This document shows, in pieces, positions 52,633-61,079 of a DNA stretch of 64,000 bases. Every line of letters starts with the position of its first letter. Position 1 is the first letter of the stretch. A program made the translations under genes and the position numbers. Origin of the DNA: Massilia rhizosphaerae. Lineage in GTDB: Bacteria; Pseudomonadota; Gammaproteobacteria; Burkholderiales; Burkholderiaceae_D. The notes beneath the pieces are model-generated. The model made no database searches and was not told the origin of the DNA. It worked only from the letters and a program-made list of their open reading frames with translations. Where the stretch lies: contig NZ_JADKYX010000004.1 in assembly GCF_016093545.1 (NCBI RefSeq), forward strand, positions 124,001 through 188,000, given 5' to 3'.

Positions 52633-54037
52633 CACGGGCTGCGTCGTGCTCGAGCAGGAGCGCGTGCTGGCGGCTTCGCAGGCGGCGCTGGACGCCGGCG
52701 TGCGCACCGGCATGCGCCGCGGCGGCGTGCTGATGCTGCTGCCCGACGCGCGCATCCACGCGCGCGCGCCGGCGCTCGAGGCGGACGCGCTCCAGGCCGT
52801 GGCGCTGGCCCTGCTGCAGTACACGCCGCAGGTGACGGAAACCGAGGAAGCGACGCTGCTGATGGACGTGGGCGCCAGCCTGCGCCTGTTCGGCGGCATC
52901 CGCGCGTTGTGCCGGCGCGTGCATGCGAACGTGCGCGCGCTGGGCTTCACGGCCTCGCTCGCGTGCGCGCCCACCGCGCGCGGCGCCTGGCTGCTGGCGC
53001 GCGCCGGGGCCGGCCGCGCCGTGCGGATGGAATCGCTGCTGCGCCGGCTCGACCGGCTGGCCGTGCTGCTGGCGCCGCCCGCGCGCCCGTTCGCGGACTG
53101 GTTCGACGGCATCGGCTGCCGGACGCTGGGCGACCTGCGCCGCCTGCCGCGCCCCGGCCTGCAGCGGCGCTGCGGGCGCGACCTGCTCGACCTGCTCGAC
53201 GCCGCCTACGGCCTGAAGACGGAGCTGCACGCGTGGATCGCGCCGCCCGACACCTTCCGCGCCCGGCTGGAACTGTACGACCGCATCGACGACGCCGCCC
53301 TGCTGCTGGCGGGCGCCCAATGCCTGCTGGTGCAGCTGACGGGCTGGCTGTGCGCGCGCCAGCTGGCGGTGGAGCGCATCGTCCTGCAACTGGAGCACGA
53401 ACGGGGCCGGGTGGCGCGTGCGCCGACCGGCATCGAGATCGCGCTGGCCGAGCCGGCGTGGCGCGACGAGCACCTGGTGCGCCTGCTCCGGGAGCGCCTG
53501 GCCAAGCTGACGCTGGACGCGCCCGTGATCGGCCTCATGTTGGAAGCCCGGCAGGTGCGGCCGATGGCGCCGCCGAACGAAACGCTGTTCCCCGAACCGG
53601 GCGGCAGCGAGGAAGACCGCATGCGCATGCTGGAACTGCTGGCGGCGCGCCTGGGGCCGGAAAACGTCCTGCAGCCGCTGCCTCTGGCCGATTACCGCCC
53701 GGAGCATGCCAACGTCTGGGTGCCGGTGCGGCACAACGTCAGCGACAAGGCCCGCAACGCGCAACTGCCGCCCGACGTCATGAGTTTGCCGCGCCCGACG
53801 TGGCTGCTGGCCAGGCCGATCGCGCTATTGATGCGCGACCGCCGCCCGTTCTACGGCTCGCCCTTGCGCCTGGCCTCGAACCCGGAACGCATCGAGGCCG
53901 GCTGGTGGGACGGCCCGGAAACGCGCGATTATTTTATCGCCGAGGGACAGGATCACACGCTGTACTGGGTGTACCGGGAACGCCTCGGCACGGGCGAGGA
54001 CGGGCCGAAGTGGTATTTGCACGGGCTGTTCGGGTGA
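52562..54037 (+). CDS. imuB: ImuB, Y-family polymerase-like protein
   Basis: A 491-residue Y-family DNA polymerase homologue that bridges ImuA, DnaE2 and the beta clamp. It starts MRLWIGLHLPRLPLEVF and has ETEEATLLMDVGASLRLFGG and SLACAPTARGAWLLARAG. The usual catalytic acidic residues of active Y-family enzymes are not recognisable, as expected for ImuB. The C-terminal part carries the polymerase little-finger and clamp-binding region. No dnaE2 follows in this window; a type VI secretion island begins right after the stop. Confidence 0.94.
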   Translation: MRLWIGLHLPRLPLEVFTPNWCTDTGCVVLEQERVLAASQAALDAGVRTGMRRGGVLMLLPDARIHARAPALEADALQAVALALLQYTPQVTETEEATLLMDVGASLRLFGGIRALCRRVHANVRALGFTASLACAPTARGAWLLARAGAGRAVRMESLLRRLDRLAVLLAPPARPFADWFDGIGCRTLGDLRRLPRPGLQRRCGRDLLDLLDAAYGLKTELHAWIAPPDTFRARLELYDRIDDAALLLAGAQCLLVQLTGWLCARQLAVERIVLQLEHERGRVARAPTGIEIALAEPAWRDEHLVRLLRERLAKLTLDAPVIGLMLEARQVRPMAPPNETLFPEPGGSEEDRMRMLELLAARLGPENVLQPLPLADYRPEHANVWVPVRHNVSDKARNAQLPPDVMSLPRPTWLLARPIALLMRDRRPFYGSPLRLASNPERIEAGWWDGPETRDYFIAEGQDHTLYWVYRERLGTGEDGPKWYLHGLFG

Positions 54038-54046
54038 TCAGAAGCC

Positions 54047-54175
54047 ATGATGAGACCAAGCCTGTTCACTGCCCAGGAGTGCGATGCCAAACGGAACAAG
54101 CTGGGCGATACGCTGCACGATCCTCATACCGAGGAAATTAACTTCGCACCGCAAGCGGTGAGATCGCTGTCATAG
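54047..54175 (+). pseudogene. IS5-type transposase N-terminal remnant
   Basis: A 42-codon frame reads MMRPSLFTAQECDAK and then RNKLGDTLHDPHTEEINFA; the SLFTAxExxAKxNKLGDxL-plus-DFA-like pattern resembles the beginning of IS5-type transposases. It then stops and overlaps the PAAR gene on the other strand. No terminal inverted repeat or downstream transposase body is seen, so only a scrap remains. Confidence 0.5.
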
Positions 54176-54384
54176 GCGTAGGCGCGCCCCTTGTGTTTGG
54201 CGCCGGCACCGTCTGGCTTGATAGGAAACTTTCCTTTGCATTTGGGACAGAAGGTGACATCGTCGGCAAGCGCCGCTTCAGTACCCATCACAATTGTGCC
54301 CGACGAAACGGAAATGACTTGGCCGCCATGGTCGGTTTTGTCATTCAAGCGAACTACGCCCCGCCCCTCATGCTTCATGTTCAA
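54124..54384 (-). CDS. PAAR domain protein, type VI spike tip
   Basis: An 86-residue protein with a PAAR fold that caps the VgrG trimer and helps pierce the target membrane. It shows GRGVVRLNDKTDHGGQVISVSSGTIVMGTEAALADDVTFCPKCKG (metal-binding His/Cys residues), then FPIKPDGAGAKHKGRAYAYDSDLTACGAKLI. The start may be 54384 or 54378. It is the last gene of the minus-strand vgrG group, 95 bases beyond the Sel1 gene. Confidence 0.92.
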   Translation of the reverse strand: MNMKHEGRGVVRLNDKTDHGGQVISVSSGTIVMGTEAALADDVTFCPKCKGKFPIKPDGAGAKHKGRAYAYDSDLTACGAKLISSV

Positions 54385-54479
54385 TCACCTCCCGATGCTG
54401 ATTGATGGCCGGCCTGCCGCAGTGCGCTGTCCAGAGCAACGGAGTTGCACGAGCGACCTTGCGACATGGCCAGTGTGAG

Positions 54480-56096
54480 TCATTTCTCCGTTGGCTTATC
54501 TACCTCCAGCAGGTGCCATTTCAACTCGGCACTGTCCAGCGGCAACATCCAGTCGCGCTTGGGATCGGGGAAGGATTGTCCGGCGGTCAGCCAGCGCTGC
54601 CGCCACGCTTGATTGACTTCCTGTTCCAGCGGATGGCCTGGCGCGAGCCATGGCTGCCAGGTTCCCGTGATCGGACAAACCTTGTTCCCGCTACATTCCA
54701 CGGGCGGTGATAACCGTGGGACTTGCCGCGACAGCCTGAGCGCCGTGCGCGGCGCGACCATGCCGCCGTTGTTGTGGATGGTAAGCACGCGCTGCCAGAC
54801 GATCCCGGCAATAGCTCCCCGTCCCGTGCCGCTCGGGTAGCGCGGCTGTTCGAATGCCTCGCCCCTGCTGTACAGGCCGGGCGGAATCGTGGCCAGGAAG
54901 GCGCGTACCTCGGCGGATTCCTTTGGCGCTGTCGGTTGCCAGTAGCTGGCGAAAGGCGCCTGGGGCGCGTCGGTCGTTTCCGCTACAGGGCGGAACGCAT
55001 AGGCGCTGTCGAGGAAGTAGCGGCCCTTCCTGAGCGAAGCTTCGGTCGGTGCCGGCGTCTCTGTCGCGGGCACGACGGCCATGGCTGCGGCGAGCAGGCT
55101 TTCGCGGGTGCCGTCCCATGGCGGTAGCGGGGCCGGCGGCAGGGGCAGGATCTTGTCGAGGTTCGGGAAGCGGCGGTCGGGGTTGGACTCGAGTGCGTTG
55201 CCGAGCATGTAGTAACGTTGGGCGCGAGCCTTGTCGATGAAAGGCACGAACATTCTTTCGGTATGCATTGGATGGTCGAACTCGATCCACAAGCTGATAG
55301 CGCAGTTCTCGCAGCCGCCCTTCACCCCCTCGTGCAGGGCGCGCATCACACGATCTCGGGTTTGTGGAGTCGCCCTGCCGAGTTCCGAGCCATCCGGTGC
55401 CCTTGGCACGTCATACATAAATTCCAGTTCTTCGGCGGCCGGGCCGTAACCCTGGGCCAGCGCGCATTCGAACATCTTGATCGCAATTGGGATATTTCCC
55501 CAGTAGCCCGGTTTCAGGTTGTCCGCACCCGCATCCATTTTCTCGCCCAGGAAAGCCATCGCGTGTGGGCTGCCCATCGCTGCCGCCTTCTGGAAAAATG
55601 CGTAGGCCCGGTCGGGATCGCCATTCACGCCTGTGGCGTTGAGGTAATACGTACCCATCCTGTCGTAGGCGGCGGGCACGCCCAGTTCCATGGCCTCGGA
55701 CACGAGGGCCACGGCCTCGGTCTCGCCACGCGGCGGGTCGTGTCTTTCCACGTACAGGCTGGCCAGGTTCAGCATCGCTTTCCAGTGATGCCGTTCGGCG
55801 GCCTGCCGGGTCAGCTGGACGACCTTCTTGTAATCCACGTCGATATAAAACGTTAGATCCTCCAACGCGCGTGCCTCGAGGAACCAGTCCTCGGCCTGGG
55901 CGTCGATCGGCGGTACCTTGCTCGCCTCGGTCTGGCATTCGAAAGAGGCAATGTGGGGATTGAACGGCGGCAGGGGTTGCATGTGGGGGGGAACCTTCGT
56001 CTTGTCCATATCGCAGGCCACCAGGAAAGTAAGAGTCATCAGAAAAATTGCCAAATTGCGGCAACGCCGTAGGGGAAAAGCGGCAGGGGCGCGCAT
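54480..56096 (-). CDS. Sel1-repeat lipoprotein, probable immunity protein for Tle5
   Basis: A 538-residue protein with a lipobox (FLVACD) and Sel1-like repeats (AMLNLASLYVE, YDRMGTYYLN, PHAMAFLGEKMDAGA) followed by a second globular half of DUF6396 type. Tle5 (PldA/PldB) phospholipase D effectors in Pseudomonas are paired with Sel1-type lipoprotein immunity proteins, and this gene starts 3 bases after the Tle5 stop. Asp follows the lipidated Cys, which in E. coli keeps a lipoprotein in the inner membrane. It probably blocks self-intoxication in the periplasm. Confidence 0.82.
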   Translation of the reverse strand: MRAPAAFPLRRCRNLAIFLMTLTFLVACDMDKTKVPPHMQPLPPFNPHIASFECQTEASKVPPIDAQAEDWFLEARALEDLTFYIDVDYKKVVQLTRQAAERHHWKAMLNLASLYVERHDPPRGETEAVALVSEAMELGVPAAYDRMGTYYLNATGVNGDPDRAYAFFQKAAAMGSPHAMAFLGEKMDAGADNLKPGYWGNIPIAIKMFECALAQGYGPAAEELEFMYDVPRAPDGSELGRATPQTRDRVMRALHEGVKGGCENCAISLWIEFDHPMHTERMFVPFIDKARAQRYYMLGNALESNPDRRFPNLDKILPLPPAPLPPWDGTRESLLAAAMAVVPATETPAPTEASLRKGRYFLDSAYAFRPVAETTDAPQAPFASYWQPTAPKESAEVRAFLATIPPGLYSRGEAFEQPRYPSGTGRGAIAGIVWQRVLTIHNNGGMVAPRTALRLSRQVPRLSPPVECSGNKVCPITGTWQPWLAPGHPLEQEVNQAWRQRWLTAGQSFPDPKRDWMLPLDSAELKWHLLEVDKPTEK

Positions 56097-56099
56097 GGT

Positions 56100-58142
56100 T
56101 CAACCGTAGCGGATGGTCGAGCTTCGGCCATCGTCCAGCGGGGCGATGAAACCTTCCATCTGTTTCTTTGCCGGGTCGGTCGACTGCGACTTCTGCCTTG
56201 CCTTGTTTATTTTCATGAGCGCTACCCAATGTTTAAAGGTTTGTTCGATTTCCTGTGGTGTAGCATTTCCGCCGTCATATTTCCCTCCGGTGAGCTGCGA
56301 CCAGATTCTCTTCCGCAGAGCAGTCGCATGACGCGGATCGTTCGTGGCGACGTTGATCTCGCTATCCACCGCCATGCTGCGCTGGTTCAGGTTCGCGCTG
56401 CCGAGCGTGAAAAAGCCATCGTCAACCAGCAGCAGCTTTGAATGGATATAGATTTCGCGGTAACGCCACTGCCGCAGCGCCTGGTTGAATTCGCAGGCGT
56501 TGAGCACGGCGACGCATACGCGCAAGCCGAATGTGTCCTTGAGGATCGGTTCGGAAGGTTTGTTGATCGCGTTTGCAGCCGGAATCACATCTGTTAATGC
56601 TTGCGGCACGCTTGCCACTCTGTCAGCAACGTTTCTTAAGAACGACTGTTTTGACGCTGTTCCCTGAGCCCTGGCCCTTTCCTTTTCATTCGCTTCCTCG
56701 ATCATCTTGACCTGGCCGGTCATGCCATTCTGCTGGCCCAGCGTCGCCAGAGTGTCGTAGGTGCGGGGAACCATCTGCGCCATTTCAGGTGCGGGAATGA
56801 CGACGAAGACGTGCATGATCGGCAAGTCCTCGATGCCCTTGCCGATCTTCGCGCAGTTGCGCTTCCACCCTGCGATCACGTTTTTCCGGATCGCCAGCAA
56901 GTGCTCGGCCCAGTCCTGGTACTGGAAATACTGGTTTTCCAGGTACAGGTAGCCCGTACCCCCGGCGGCCACGCGGGTCGCATTGAAGTAGATGTCCTTG
57001 ACCGTGAAGTCCTTTTCCTCGGGCTGGGTCCTCACGATCTGTACCGTCGAGTCGCCGCTTGCGGCTTTGCGCAGCAACGCGGACGGCGGCTTGTCGCAGA
57101 TATATTGGCTGGCCTTCGTATCGCCACCCGCGCGCGCCCACGCCCGCTCGAAATTCTCATGGATCGGTATCAGTGCCCGGCCGCCTTCGATACGGCAGGC
57201 GTAGTCGCGGTAGGGCTTCAGGGTTTCGAAGTCGAAAAAGCCATCGACGCCCTGTGCATGCTCCTGTTTCGTCTTGGCGGCGCCTTGTTCTCGCAACGGA
57301 TTCTCGACGCCATGTTCGGGGGTGTCCCAGTAGTCGGTCACGGAGTTCAGGCCCATGACGTAAGCGACTGCCTTCGAGCCGTCGTCATGGGCGAAGTCGA
57401 TCAGGACTGGCTTTTGATGATGGGTCCCGGCACCTACCTCCAACCCGTACTCGATGGCATCGGGCTTTCTCGTCTCGTGGCCGAGCGACGCTGCGATGCT
57501 GCTGGAATCGCCGTCACGCGTGCGAATGGCGATGCCCTGCAGGCGTCCCGCAAATGCCGCTTTGTACCAGCTGCAGCAATACTCCTCCCTGGCCATGGCC
57601 GCGAGCTTGTCACCTGAAAGGTTCCATTCCTTTTTGTGGCGATTATCCCGGGCATGCTCGTGTATCAGTTGCACGCTGCGCTTGGAATCGATTTGCTGGA
57701 CTTCCACATCACTGTCCAGGATGCGCCAAGGACTCGTCCCATGGGTATGCCCCGGCATATGCTTCTGCTTCTTGCCGCCGGAATAGCTGTACCAGACCAA
57801 TAGCCGCACCTGCACGCCCCGTCGTCCCGCTGCAATCAAGAGATCGCCATACGTTTCGGCCCGTGGCCAGTTGTATCCATTTCGCACCAGTTCCATTCCA
57901 GGGTCGAAGCCCCAGCACACCAGGTCGATGCTGCCTTTCGCTTCCTGGATGTCCTTGGCGATGGCGGCGAAGCCCTCTTTGCCGCAGAAATGAAGGCTGA
58001 GCTTGTTATTGTGCGTAATGGGATGAGTGGCGTTTCCCTTCTTGTTCTTGTTTTCCGCAAACCACTGGATCGTGCTTGTGGCTGCGCAGCTGACTTCATC
58101 GATGTGAACCGTTTCGGTGCGCAGATAGTTTTCGGAGCTCAT
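56100..58142 (-). CDS. Tle5-type phospholipase D, type VI effector
   Basis: A 680-residue phospholipase D-like protein. It contains two HKD motifs: HHQKPVLID near residue 241 (HxKx4D) and HSKLLLVDDGFFTLGSANLN near residue 566, which form the usual bilobed active site. This fits Tle5 (PldA/PldB), which degrades membrane phospholipids in the target cell. The start at 58142 (MSSENYLRTET) has a GGGGAA ribosome-binding site. It lies between VgrG (28 bases upstream) and its Sel1 immunity gene. Confidence 0.9.
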   Translation of the reverse strand: MSSENYLRTETVHIDEVSCAATSTIQWFAENKNKKGNATHPITHNNKLSLHFCGKEGFAAIAKDIQEAKGSIDLVCWGFDPGMELVRNGYNWPRAETYGDLLIAAGRRGVQVRLLVWYSYSGGKKQKHMPGHTHGTSPWRILDSDVEVQQIDSKRSVQLIHEHARDNRHKKEWNLSGDKLAAMAREEYCCSWYKAAFAGRLQGIAIRTRDGDSSSIAASLGHETRKPDAIEYGLEVGAGTHHQKPVLIDFAHDDGSKAVAYVMGLNSVTDYWDTPEHGVENPLREQGAAKTKQEHAQGVDGFFDFETLKPYRDYACRIEGGRALIPIHENFERAWARAGGDTKASQYICDKPPSALLRKAASGDSTVQIVRTQPEEKDFTVKDIYFNATRVAAGGTGYLYLENQYFQYQDWAEHLLAIRKNVIAGWKRNCAKIGKGIEDLPIMHVFVVIPAPEMAQMVPRTYDTLATLGQQNGMTGQVKMIEEANEKERARAQGTASKQSFLRNVADRVASVPQALTDVIPAANAINKPSEPILKDTFGLRVCVAVLNACEFNQALRQWRYREIYIHSKLLLVDDGFFTLGSANLNQRSMAVDSEINVATNDPRHATALRKRIWSQLTGGKYDGGNATPQEIEQTFKHWVALMKINKARQKSQSTDPAKKQMEGFIAPLDDGRSSTIRYG

Positions 58143-58170
58143 GAGGTTCCCCGTTCTATTCGTTGCCGTT

Positions 58171-60924
58171 TCAGGAGTGAATGCGGCCGTCTGTCGAATC
58201 ATCGAAGGCGCGCGCGCCCTGGTTCGACAACACCTGCTCGTTGTGCAAGGCTTTGTCCTTGGGATCGAACTTCTCCCAAGCCTTGAGATCGAATTTTTCG
58301 CCGTTCCCCAGCTCCACCGTGTAGCCCGGTGTCCCGCGCGTATGCTCGATGGCGATACGTCCGAGGTCGTCGGTGATGCCTTCGTCGACCTGGCTGCCGT
58401 TCTTGTAGAGGGTGTAAGGCACGTTTGCAAACGGGCGTCCGTTCTCGGGGTGGGTTTGCAGCAAGAAGAGCAGCTGCTTCGGATCGTCCGGCGTCTTCGG
58501 CTCCGCAATGGTGACCTTGTGCTCCGTCGACGGTTGCGGCCGATTCTGGGGCGCGAGGGTTTCGAGGTTGCCGTGGAATAGTGCCGGCTTGGGTGCGAAG
58601 ACCTGCATCCGGTCGGTGATCTCGACCATGCATTCGGGGCCGTGCAGCCGCACGCCTTTTTTCCCCTTCAGGTCGATCCAGTCGGTTTGGCTGATCAGGG
58701 ACAGGACCTTGTTGGCGATGAGCTGGATGTCGTCGTCATGCGCCTGCACCGTGATCTTGCCGGCCGCCGCAATCAGCTTCATGCCCGCCTTGTGGACGAA
58801 CAGGCGGAACGTTTGCTTGATGCTGGCGAACAGGCTGTCGCCTGTTGCGATCGAGATGCTGCGTCCAGCCGTCAGCGCCGTGTGCTCGGCGCTGGCGATA
58901 TGGGTCGATTGTGCCGAGGTCGTTTCGATGCCCGCCGGGCTCGCCAGGACGAGATGGGGTTCGGAAAGCTCGGGAAATTTTTCACCGCTGCCGCGTACGG
59001 CGTCGTTTTGTGCTTTCAGCGAATCGGCCACGTCGTGCTGCTGTCCGCTTTCCTGCGCCAAACCTTGCAGTGCGGCTGTCGCCTGGTCATCGTGCAGCTT
59101 GTGCGCGGCATCCAGCCGGCTTGCCGTTTCGCCCATGTCCTTGATCGGCCCGCGCGCTGCCTGCCGCGCCTCGGTCGTGATCAACAGGCCCTTGGCAGCG
59201 CGTGCCACGCCGTGCCCATCCGTGCGCAGTTCCCAGCCTTCCCCGCGAGCGTCCTTGCGGCCCGCATTGTCCTCGATGCGTGTGATGTGGCCGAGCGACA
59301 GTTGACTGCACTGGTGATCGCTTTTCAGCTGTGCCTGGATTTTATCTGGCGTGTCATCCAGCACGAGATGGTTGCCGCGCGCCCCGCCGCCCAGCTCCCG
59401 GCTGCGCAAGCCAGCGAGCGTCTTCTGCTCTGGCAAGGACCACGGCGGCATATGCGTTTGGTTGTAGAGCGCACCAAGGATGAGTGGATGGTCGATATTT
59501 CCATTCGCGTACACAACGGCCACCTCCTCACCAACGCGGGGTAGCCGGATCTGTCCGAACTGGTCGCCGGCCGCCGGCGTCATCACCCGAATCCACGGCG
59601 AGCTATGTTCGTTGTAGTCCCCCAGCCGGTCCCAGTGGGACTGCAGCTTGACGCGCCCGTAGCCGTCCGTGTGGATGTCGGCGCCGGCCGGGCCGACGAC
59701 GGTGGCCGTGTGCAGACCCGTGTAGGTAGCCGGTTCGCTGTTGTAGTTGCGGCCGGGACGCCAGCGGATGTCCTGGCGGATGCACGTGAAGCGATTCTCG
59801 TAGCGCGAGGGTGCGCCAGGGCCAGCCTGGTAATTGTTCGAAACCTCGTGGTCGGCGGACAGGATCAGGTAGTAACGATCTTCGATACTCTGGCGCGGTT
59901 CGGGGTCGTATTCACGCGAGCGCGGCTCGGCGCTGAAGTGGCCGCCGAGCTTGAACCTGCGGCCGGGCAGCACGAAGCGTTCGTTGCCCTTCGCCTCGAA
60001 ATACTGCGTGTCCTTGTCCGCTTCCTCCATGCGCCGGGCCGCCAGCCGTTCGCCGTCGGCGCGCAAGCGAAAGCCATAGGAGCCGGTGTCCTCATAGACC
60101 TCGTAAGGGAAAATATCGCCTTGTTCGTTAACCGAATCGGCTTCGGCGCGTTGCGCCCCTGGATTCTTGTAGTCGAAAGTCGCCAGCGTGGTCCGGCCTG
60201 AACCCAGGCGCCGCGTTGCCGTCCACTCGTGAATGCCGTCGTCCTCGCGCGAGCCGCCCGTGTCATGGAACGAGATCACGTACATTTCCTCGTCGATGGG
60301 CGCGGCCAGGAAGCTGTTATCCGAAATCATGAGCTGGTGGCCATCGAACCTGTGCTCGTACCAGTAGTACAGGCCGAGCGCTTCCCAGCGCCGGTGCAGG
60401 TGGTTGTAGTCGGTCTCGTTGTACTGGTTGGCGACGGTCAGCTTCGACTCGTCGATCGGGTACAGCTGCCAGTCGGCCTGACGGTAGTGCCGCAGGGTTT
60501 CCTCGGTGATCTCCCGCACGTTCTTGTTGTGGAACGAGACGCAGTTTTTGCGCAGGCGTGCGAATGCGAGCCAGGGCTCGAGCACCATCTGGTAAAAGGC
60601 GAAGCCGCCATCGCTGCGCAGGAAGCGGAATTCGGTGATGTAGCCGTTGAAGTAGCGCAGCGACCCGTCTTCCCGGACCAGGGAGATCGTCACCAGCCGG
60701 CCCATCAGCATTTTCAGCGGGATGCGTGCGTCGTCCGACAGCACTTCGACATCGAAGCGGAAACTCCGCGAAACTTCCTCATGAGCGACCAGCTTGTTCG
60801 GCAGCAGGATCGCGGGCGGCCCATCCTTCAACGGAAAATCGAGCCGCATGAGCCGGTTGTGCTGGGATGCACCGCTGAACGCCGACCACGCGGCACCCGC
60901 CGCGATTTCCTGGCTTTCGCCCAT
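58171..60924 (-). CDS. vgrG: VgrG with DUF2345 and transthyretin-like C-terminal extension
   Basis: A 917-residue type VI spike protein. Order seen: gp27-like hub (about 1-400, LMRLDFPLKDGP ... ETDYNHLHRRWEALGLYYWYEHRFDG), gp5-like OB fold (about 420-560, DGYGRVKLQSHWDR ... SPWIRVMTPAAGDQFGQIRLPRVGEEV), a DUF2345 region (AAGKITVQAHDDDIQLIANK) and a transthyretin-like tail (PFANVPYTLYKNGSQVDEGITDDLGRIAIEH). Such tails bind Tle lipase effectors in other bacteria, which fits the Tle5 next to it. It is orphan; no T6SS core gene is in the window. Confidence 0.94.
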   Translation of the reverse strand: MGESQEIAAGAAWSAFSGASQHNRLMRLDFPLKDGPPAILLPNKLVAHEEVSRSFRFDVEVLSDDARIPLKMLMGRLVTISLVREDGSLRYFNGYITEFRFLRSDGGFAFYQMVLEPWLAFARLRKNCVSFHNKNVREITEETLRHYRQADWQLYPIDESKLTVANQYNETDYNHLHRRWEALGLYYWYEHRFDGHQLMISDNSFLAAPIDEEMYVISFHDTGGSREDDGIHEWTATRRLGSGRTTLATFDYKNPGAQRAEADSVNEQGDIFPYEVYEDTGSYGFRLRADGERLAARRMEEADKDTQYFEAKGNERFVLPGRRFKLGGHFSAEPRSREYDPEPRQSIEDRYYLILSADHEVSNNYQAGPGAPSRYENRFTCIRQDIRWRPGRNYNSEPATYTGLHTATVVGPAGADIHTDGYGRVKLQSHWDRLGDYNEHSSPWIRVMTPAAGDQFGQIRLPRVGEEVAVVYANGNIDHPLILGALYNQTHMPPWSLPEQKTLAGLRSRELGGGARGNHLVLDDTPDKIQAQLKSDHQCSQLSLGHITRIEDNAGRKDARGEGWELRTDGHGVARAAKGLLITTEARQAARGPIKDMGETASRLDAAHKLHDDQATAALQGLAQESGQQHDVADSLKAQNDAVRGSGEKFPELSEPHLVLASPAGIETTSAQSTHIASAEHTALTAGRSISIATGDSLFASIKQTFRLFVHKAGMKLIAAAGKITVQAHDDDIQLIANKVLSLISQTDWIDLKGKKGVRLHGPECMVEITDRMQVFAPKPALFHGNLETLAPQNRPQPSTEHKVTIAEPKTPDDPKQLLFLLQTHPENGRPFANVPYTLYKNGSQVDEGITDDLGRIAIEHTRGTPGYTVELGNGEKFDLKAWEKFDPKDKALHNEQVLSNQGARAFDDSTDGRIHS

Positions 60925-61079
60925 TGCTTGCCTCCCGTTGCCCGTGGCCTTGGCCGAAGTGAAAAATGTTCAGCGAACACGTTACCCGGAGGCTGCCAAA
61001 AGGAACTTAATCAGTATCAATACGTTTCCCTGCGCCATACCTAAAGTCTTCCTGACATTTTTCCTGAGGGAGACCGGCA

